From assembly GCF_000974985.2 (NCBI RefSeq), contig NZ_LAVA02000123.1:1-36003 (forward strand): DNA of 36,003 nucleotides, given 5' to 3'. The notes beneath the pieces are model-generated. The model ran no database searches. It saw only the letters and a program-made list of their open reading frames with translations, and had not been told where the DNA came from. Below are positions 31,322-36,003 of this stretch, one piece after another. Each line of letters starts with the position of its first letter. Within the stretch, counting starts at the first letter, position 1. Made by a program: the position numbers and the translations under genes. This DNA comes from Streptomyces mangrovisoli (GTDB taxonomy: Bacteria > Actinomycetota > Actinomycetes > Streptomycetales > Streptomycetaceae).

Positions 31322-32065
31322 ATGGCGTTCATGTGCGCCCCCGGCAAGCACCGCCGTCCGGGCCGGATGAAGCGTTCCACCGCGCAGGCGGCGGGCATCG
31401 CGGCCCTCGCCACCACCGGGGTCGTCGGCACCGTCGCGGCCGCCCCCGCGCTCGCCGCGGAGAACTCCGCCGAGACCACCGGTCTCGTCCCGGTCGTCAG
31501 CATCGGGGACACGGTCCCCGGCCACATCGACGCACAGGCCACCGCCCAGCGGCGGGCCGCGGAGCAGGAGCAGGCCCGCAAGGAGGCCGCCGAGCTGGCC
31601 CGTCAGGAGCGCGCCGCCGAGGCCCGCGCCGCCCGCGCGGCCGAGCGTGAGCGCCTGAACACCTTCGTCGCCCCGATCAGCGACTCCTACGTCTCCACCG
31701 GGTACGAGGCCAGCGGCGGCCTGTGGTCCTCCGGTGCCCACACCGGCATCGACTTCCACGCCGCGTCCGGCACCACGGTCCACGCGGTCGGGTACGGCAC
31801 GGTCGTGCAGACCGGCTGGGGCGGCGCGTACGGCAACCAGATCGTCATCAAGATGCACGACGGCACGTACACCCAGTACGGGCATCTGTCGTCCATCGGG
31901 GTCTCGGTGGGCCAGCACGTCACCATGGGCGAGCAGATCGGCCTGTCGGGGTCGACCGGCAACACCACCGGCCCCCACCTCCACTTCGAGGCCCGTACGA
32001 CGCCCGAGTACGGCTCCGACATCGACCCCGTGGCCTACCTCCGCAAGCACGGTGTGAACGTCTGA
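31322..32065 (+). CDS. Secreted M23-family peptidoglycan endopeptidase
   Basis: 247 residues. Signal peptide (about 16-46, ending ALA-AEN), an Ala/Glu/Arg-rich coiled coil (about 72-112), and an M23 LytM-type domain (about 120-245). Zinc and catalytic residues: His140 and Asp144 (HTGIDF), His188 (YGHLS), His219 and His221 (PHLHFEA). It probably cleaves peptide cross-bridges during growth or germination. The leader is a c-di-AMP riboswitch. ATG at 31322 follows GGAAGGAAAGGA at unusually long spacing; an in-frame ATG (residue 16, 31367) would give a more compact signal peptide. Confidence 0.93.
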   Translation: MAFMCAPGKHRRPGRMKRSTAQAAGIAALATTGVVGTVAAAPALAAENSAETTGLVPVVSIGDTVPGHIDAQATAQRRAAEQEQARKEAAELARQERAAEARAARAAERERLNTFVAPISDSYVSTGYEASGGLWSSGAHTGIDFHAASGTTVHAVGYGTVVQTGWGGAYGNQIVIKMHDGTYTQYGHLSSIGVSVGQHVTMGEQIGLSGSTGNTTGPHLHFEARTTPEYGSDIDPVAYLRKHGVNV

Positions 32066-32098
32066 CCGTCGTATCACCACATCCGCTTCACCGCTTCG

Positions 32099-32125
32099 AA
32101 GCCCCGGCTCCCCACGCCGGGGCTT
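32099..32125 (+). terminator. Terminator of the M23 peptidase gene
   Basis: 10-bp stem AAGCCCCGGC (32099-32108) / GCCGGGGCTT (32116-32125), 7-nt loop, followed by TCGTCGTTTC. Confidence 0.8.
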
Positions 32126-32264
32126 TCGTCGTTTCACCGGCCCCGTTGTCCAAAAAATATCCCCGGATTCCGGCCCGGCGTCGGAAATTGCGGCCCGTTG
32201 CAATAGAGTCGCTGAACGCACGTCAATGGACGACGTTTCATGGGCATTAAGGCGGAGGTCGGTC

Positions 32265-32960
32265 ATGCGTATTCCGGCGCACTCGGTGTGCACCGCGATC
32301 CGGGACGACATCGTCGCGGGTGTCTACGAGCGCGGCGGCCGGCTCACCGAGGAACTCCTCGCCCGCCGCTACGGCGTGTCCCGCGTGCCCGTCCGCGAGG
32401 CCCTGCGCACCCTGGAGGCGGAGGGGTTCGTCGTCACCCGCAGGCACGCGGGGGCGTGTGTCGCGGAGCCCACCGAGCTGGAGGCCGCCGACCTGCTGGA
32501 GATGCGGATGCTGCTGGAGCCGCTGGGCGCCTCCCGCGCGGCCCAGCGGCGCACCGAGGCCCATCTCAAGGTGCTGCGCGGCCTGGTCAGGCTGGGCCAG
32601 GAGCGGGCCAGGCGCGGCACCAGCGAGGATCTGCGCTCGCTGGGCGGCTGGTTCCACGAGACGCTGGCCCAGGCCTCCGGGAGCCATGCCCTGACCTCGA
32701 TGCTGACCCAGCTGCGGCACAAGATCGCCTGGATGTACGCCGTCGACGCGCCCGCCAGCCCGGTGGAGTCGTGGGCGGAGCACGGCGCGATCGTGGACGC
32801 GGTGGCGCGCGGCGACGCCGAGCGCGCGCGGGCGATCACGGCGCTGCACACCGAGCGCGCGACCTCCGCGCACCGGCTGCGCTTCACCGGCGGCGCCGAG
32901 CGCACGGACCGTGTGAGGACTTCGCAACATCCCGTAAACATCTCGGGCCCGCGGCATTAA
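32265..32960 (+). CDS. GntR/FadR-subfamily transcriptional regulator
   Basis: 231 residues. Winged HTH at about 5-70 (LTEELLARRYGVSRVPVREALRTLEAEGFVVT) and FCD ligand domain (about 85-210) with EMRMLLEPLGA, FHETLAQASG and the metal-binding His residues in AEHGAIVDAVARGD. Regulators of this type respond to carboxylates or sugar acids; target unknown. The ATG at 32265 has GGCGGAGG at 32251-32258; the upstream in-frame ATG has none. A T/A-rich stretch at 32150-32215 upstream is the likely promoter. Second GntR/FCD protein in the window after WhiH. Confidence 0.9.
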   Translation: MRIPAHSVCTAIRDDIVAGVYERGGRLTEELLARRYGVSRVPVREALRTLEAEGFVVTRRHAGACVAEPTELEAADLLEMRMLLEPLGASRAAQRRTEAHLKVLRGLVRLGQERARRGTSEDLRSLGGWFHETLAQASGSHALTSMLTQLRHKIAWMYAVDAPASPVESWAEHGAIVDAVARGDAERARAITALHTERATSAHRLRFTGGAERTDRVRTSQHPVNISGPRH

Positions 32961-33250
32961 CACGCGCGCTGTATACAAAGAGACAGCTAATCGGCGGGGT
33001 TTGTTTTCGCTGCCCGAATTCTGGCGCGCCGGGAAATTCCGGTCGCGCTTCTTTCGTATGCCCGCGTGATTTCGTGCGCGGGTGATCAAATTCGGGTGAG
33101 GGCGGTCGAATTCCGCATGGGTGGCGTCGAGTGGGGTGACGGTACTCATGGGCGGCGTTGCACGGTGACCGTACTCACGCGTGCCGTCGCGCGGCGGCGG
33201 TGTGGGGCTTGGCGCGTGGTCAGGGCGGGACGCGGACGGGAGAAGACGAC
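32961..33250. other. Convergent intergenic region, partly A/T-rich
   Basis: About 290 bases with no supported gene. Two near-identical 14-nt copies (GGTGACGGTACTCA at 33135-33148; GGTGACCGTACTCA at 33164-33177) are 29 nt apart. Several A/T-rich patches (GTATACAAAGAGACAG, GTTTGTTTTCG) are unusual for a region between converging genes. Confidence 0.4.
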
Positions 33251-33285
33251 GGAGCCGTGCCGCCCGGGTCGGGCGGCACGGCTCC
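33251..33285. terminator. Terminator between the GntR and ptsH genes
   Basis: Perfect 15-bp stem (33251-33265 / 33271-33285) with a 5-nt loop, 22 nt from the ptsH stop on the minus strand. It can serve both converging transcripts. Confidence 0.82.
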
Positions 33286-33306
33286 GGTGCTCGGTGCGGC
33301 GGTCGG

Positions 33307-33588
33307 TCAGACCGTCTCGGGGAGCTCCTCGAGGCCCTCGGCGACCAGCTTGGCCAGTCGCTCGAGCGCGGCGTCCGCGCCCTCGGCGGCGGAGGCGAGC
33401 ACGATCTCCTCGCCACCCTGGGCGCCGAGACCGAGCACGGCCAGCATGGAGGCCGCGTTGACCGGGTCGCCCCCGGCCTTGGCGATCGTCACCGGGACGC
33501 CGGTGGCCGTGGCGGCTCGGACGAAGATGGAGGCGGGGCGGGCGTGGAGACCCTCGGCCCAGCCGACGTTGACGCGGCGCTCAGCCAT
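33307..33588 (-). CDS. ptsH: HPr phosphocarrier protein of the PTS
   Basis: 93 residues, full length. His15 in GLHARPAS is the phosphoryl acceptor from enzyme I; Ser47 (NAASMLAVLGL) is in the regulatory-site position of Gram-positive HPr but the surrounding sequence differs from the HPr-kinase motif. Needed for N-acetylglucosamine, fructose and similar PTS uptake. Start ATG with GAAGGG upstream. The dre operator upstream points to DasR control, as known for ptsH in S. coelicolor. Confidence 0.96.
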   Translation of the reverse strand: MAERRVNVGWAEGLHARPASIFVRAATATGVPVTIAKAGGDPVNAASMLAVLGLGAQGGEEIVLASAAEGADAALERLAKLVAEGLEELPETV

Positions 33589-33613
33589 GTGATGCTGCCC
33601 TTCAGTGTCTCAG

Positions 33614-33629
33614 GGTTGTCTAGACCAGT
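33614..33629 (-). promoter_or_regulatory. DasR-responsive element (dre) upstream of ptsH
   Basis: Minus strand reads ACTGGTCTAGACAACC, matching ACTGGTCTAGACCACT at 13 of 16 positions with the central GGTCTAGAC intact. It is 26 nt before the ptsH ATG. DasR, a GntR repressor released by glucosamine-6-phosphate, is known to bind such a site before ptsH. Confidence 0.85.
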
Positions 33630-33790
33630 GTCCCATATCGCGACGCGTGCCCCGTGCGGCGTGCCGCGCGGCACGGCGCGGTGCCGTCCGGATCGGCGGT
33701 CGGGCCGGGGCCCCGGACCGTCGGCCGGCCCGCTTCGCCCCCTCAGACTGCCCCGCGCCGTTGTCGTACGCGAGCCGTAGTCTGGGCCCC

Positions 33791-36003
33791 ATGCAGACCT
33801 CGTCGGACCGGCACGAGTACCCCACCCACTGGGAAGCCGACGTGGTGCTGCGCGACGGCGGCACCGCACGGATCCGCCCCATCACGGTGGACGACGCGGA
33901 GCGCCTGGTCAGCTTCTACGAGCAGGTGTCGGACGAGTCGAAGTACTACCGCTTCTTCGCGCCGTACCCCAGGCTGTCCGCCAAGGACGTCCACCGCTTC
34001 ACGCACCACGACTTCGTGGACCGGGTGGGACTCGCGGCCACCGTGGGCGGCGAGTTCATCGCAACCGTACGCTACGACCGCGTCGGCCCCTCCGGAGCGC
34101 CCGCCTCCGCCCCCGCCGACGAGGCCGAGGTCGCGTTCCTGGTCCAGGACGCGCACCAGGGGCGCGGGGTCGCCTCCGCCCTCCTGGAGCATGTCGCCGC
34201 CGTCGCCCGCGAGCGCGGCATCCGCCGCTTCACCGCCGACGTGCTGCCCGCCAACACCAAGATGATCAAGGTGTTCACGGACGCCGGGTACACCCAGAAG
34301 CGCAGCTTCGAGGACGGCGTCGTCCGCCTGGAGTTCGGCATCGAGCCCACGGACCGCTCGCTGGCCGTGCAGCGCGCGCGGGAGCAGCGCGCCGAGGCCC
34401 GGTCGGTACGGCGGCTGCTGACGCCGGGCTCCGTCGTGGTCGTCGGCACCGGACGGGCCCCCGGCGGCGTGGGCCGCAGCGTCCTCGACAACATCAGGGA
34501 CGCCGGGTTCGCCGGCCGCCTGTTCGCGGTCAACAGGGCGCTGCCGGACGGGCAGAAGGAACTCGACGGCGTGCCCGCGCACCGCTCCGTCCGCGACATC
34601 GACGGCCCCGTCGACCTCGCCGTGGTCGCCGTACCCGCCGAACGGGTCCCCGAGGTCGTCGACGAGTGCGGCGAACACGGCGTCCAGGGCCTCGTCGTGC
34701 TCTCCGCCGGGTACGCGGAGAGCGGTCCCGAGGGCCGCGAGCGCCAGCGCGCGCTGGTCCGGCAGGCGCGCGCGCACGGCATGAGGATCATCGGCCCCAA
34801 CGCCTTCGGGGTCGTCAACACCGCCCCCGGGGTACGGCTCAACGCCTCCCTCGCCCCCGAGATGCCGCGCCCCGGCCGCATCGGCCTGTTCGCCCAGTCC
34901 GGCGCCATCGGGATCGCGCTGCTGTCCCGCCTGGAGCGCCGCGGCGGCGGGGTGACCGGCGTCACGGGCGTGTCGACCTTCGTCTCGTCGGGCAACCGCG
35001 CGGACGTCTCCGGCAACGACGTCATCCAGTACTGGTACGACGACCCCGACACCGACGTCGTCCTCATGTACCTGGAGAGCATCGGCAACCCGCGCAAGTT
35101 CACCCGCCTCGCCCGGCGCACGGCCGCGGCCAAGCCGCTGGTGGTGGTGCAGGCGGCCGGTTCCGCGCCCCAGGGGCACGCCGTACGGGCGACGCGGCTG
35201 CCGCACGCGACCGTGTCCGCGCTGCTGCGCCAGGCCGGGGTGATCCGCGTCGACACGATCACCGAACTGGTCGACGCGGGCCTGCTGCTCGCCCGCCAGC
35301 CGCTCCCCGCCGGACCCCGGGTGGCGATCCTCGGCAACTCCGAGTCCCTGGGCCTGCTCACCTACGAGGCATGCCTCGCCGAGGGGCTGCGGCCGCTGAG
35401 GCCGCTGGACCTGACGACGGCGGCCTCGGCGGAGGACTTCCACCGGGCGCTGTCGCGGGCGCTGGCCGACGAGACGTGCGACGCGGTGGTCGTCACCGCC
35501 ATCCCGGCCGTGGGGGAGGACTCGGCCGGGGACGCGGCCCTCGCGGAGGCGCTGCGCTCGGCGTCGGCCGCCGTACCCGGGAAGCCGGTGCTGGTGGTGC
35601 ACGTGGAGCTGGGCGGCCTCGCGGAGGCGCTGTCCGCGGCGGCGAACACCGGTCCGGGCGCCCTGGGCCGCCCCGCCCCGGACGCGGACGGGAATCCCGG
35701 CACCGGTCCGAACCCGGGCACCGGCCTGAACCCGGGCACCGGTCCGAATCCGGGCACCGGCCTGAATCCGGGCACCGGCCTGGACCCCGGCACCGGTCCG
35801 AGCTCTGGCACCGGTCCGAATCCGGGCACCGGTCCGCACCCCGGTACCGGCCCGAACCTCGGTACCGGCGCGCCCGCCCCGGCGTCCGTCCCCGAAGCGC
35901 CCGCCCCCGCGTCCGGCCCCGCCTCGCCCGGCATCACCCGGCCCGGTGCCGCCGCTCCCGCCTCCCCGCCCCCCGCCACCCCCCGTCTCATCCCCGCCTA
36001 CCC
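33791..36003 (+). CDS. pat: Pat-type protein acetyltransferase (GNAT plus acyl-CoA synthetase-like domains), truncated by the window
   Basis: 737 complete codons, open at the right edge. N-terminal GNAT domain (about 15-175) with VQDAHQGRGVASALLEHV as acetyl-CoA site; then a CoA-binding domain (about 195-330; VVVGTGRAPGGVG, GPNAFGVVN) and a ligase-CoA domain (about 335-620; GLFAQSGAIGIALLSRLERRG, FVSSGNRADVSGNDVIQYWYDD). The segment aligned with the phospho-His loop of ADP-forming acyl-CoA synthetases reads LPHAT and lacks SHTGA. GNAT-first order is the Streptomyces PatA arrangement, reported to acetylate acyl-CoA synthetases. A 60-residue PGTG repeat (635-694) follows. The ATG at 33791 has no ribosome site; TAGTCT at 33778-33783 suggests a leaderless mRNA. 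An ATP-grasp domain probably follows outside the window. Confidence 0.9.
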   Translation, partial: MQTSSDRHEYPTHWEADVVLRDGGTARIRPITVDDAERLVSFYEQVSDESKYYRFFAPYPRLSAKDVHRFTHHDFVDRVGLAATVGGEFIATVRYDRVGPSGAPASAPADEAEVAFLVQDAHQGRGVASALLEHVAAVARERGIRRFTADVLPANTKMIKVFTDAGYTQKRSFEDGVVRLEFGIEPTDRSLAVQRAREQRAEARSVRRLLTPGSVVVVGTGRAPGGVGRSVLDNIRDAGFAGRLFAVNRALPDGQKELDGVPAHRSVRDIDGPVDLAVVAVPAERVPEVVDECGEHGVQGLVVLSAGYAESGPEGRERQRALVRQARAHGMRIIGPNAFGVVNTAPGVRLNASLAPEMPRPGRIGLFAQSGAIGIALLSRLERRGGGVTGVTGVSTFVSSGNRADVSGNDVIQYWYDDPDTDVVLMYLESIGNPRKFTRLARRTAAAKPLVVVQAAGSAPQGHAVRATRLPHATVSALLRQAGVIRVDTITELVDAGLLLARQPLPAGPRVAILGNSESLGLLTYEACLAEGLRPLRPLDLTTAASAEDFHRALSRALADETCDAVVVTAIPAVGEDSAGDAALAEALRSASAAVPGKPVLVVHVELGGLAEALSAAANTGPGALGRPAPDADGNPGTGPNPGTGLNPGTGPNPGTGLNPGTGLDPGTGPSSGTGPNPGTGPHPGTGPNLGTGAPAPASVPEAPAPASGPASPGITRPGAAAPASPPPATPRLIPAY
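35693..35872 (+). repeat. Ten in-frame 18-nt repeats in the pat gene
   Basis: Ten consecutive 18-nt units, all codon-aligned, of the type AACCCGGGCACCGGTCCG, encoding hexapeptides N-P-G-T-G-P or N-P-G-T-G-L with variants D-P, S-S, H-P and N-L. Units vary by single bases, mostly in third positions and the first codon. Confidence 0.93.

Noticed and set aside
32961..33250. Small minus-strand protein between the GntR and ptsH genes
   Set aside because: A frame exists, but it has no ribosome site, runs through the GntR gene in antisense and resembles nothing.
33743..35839. Minus-strand open frame containing RTGAR/QAGAR repeats
   Set aside because: The repeats are the antisense reading of the pat 18-nt array; the plus strand has the GNAT and CoA-ligase motifs.
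35693..35872. CRISPR-like array
   Set aside because: Units are contiguous without spacers and encode a regular peptide; it is a coding minisatellite.

Overview
This is high-GC actinobacterial chromosomal DNA, almost certainly Streptomyces. The basis is the codon bias (G/C in third position), frequent GTG starts, four-base ATGA/GTGA overlaps, and recognisable Streptomyces core genes: whiH, the principal sigma factor hrdB, both topoisomerase IV subunits (parE, parC), ptsH with a DasR-type operator, and an N-terminal-GNAT Pat acetyltransferase. No prophage, insertion sequence, CRISPR array, rRNA or tRNA was seen. Species cannot be named from the sequence alone.

Layout. 1-941: an ABC-2-like membrane protein whose 5' end looks frame-disrupted. 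1104-1985: whiH (sporulation GntR regulator). 1986-3015: a long low-complexity spacer, then the hrdB promoter region. 3016-4566: hrdB. 4721-5617: secreted trypsin-like protease. 5877-6107 (minus): small zinc-ribbon-like protein. 6549-8672: parE. 8992-11347: membrane protein / histidine kinase / LuxR response regulator operon. 11417-13563: DUF485 protein and sodium:solute (acetate/monocarboxylate) symporter. 13588-18961: a DcuS/DcuR-type two-component system whose two minus-strand genes flank a plus-strand nitrate/taurine-type ABC transporter. 19110-20051 (minus): sucrase/ferredoxin-like protein with an iron box. 20189-22712: divergent citrate-synthase pair, one with an N-terminal helix-turn-helix. 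22987-23760: two small proteins of unknown function, convergent. 24081-25226: CobW-family GTPase. 25223-27679 (minus): parC. 28091-30876: two-subunit M16 peptidase. 31069-32065: promoter, c-di-AMP riboswitch and M23 peptidase. 32265-32960: GntR regulator. 33307-33588 (minus): ptsH. 33791-36003: Pat acetyltransferase, running off the right edge.

How the genes fit together. Housekeeping and development genes dominate the left third (WhiH, HrdB, ParE). The central part is sensing and uptake of small carboxylates or related solutes: a symporter of the ActP class, a CitA/DcuS-type kinase with its regulator, and an ABC importer. This is followed by two citrate-synthase-family enzymes and, at the right end, the Pat acetyltransferase that in Streptomyces acts on acyl-CoA synthetases. 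A shared acetyl-CoA/organic-acid theme is an inference from adjacency, not shown by the sequence. Several loci carry in-frame or intergenic minisatellites (18-, 24-, 21- and 18-nt units), a repeated feature of this window. The strongest regulatory sites are the iron box, the DasR dre site, the ydaO-type riboswitch, the hrdB promoters and a TTGA/TCAA operator cluster between the citrate-synthase genes.
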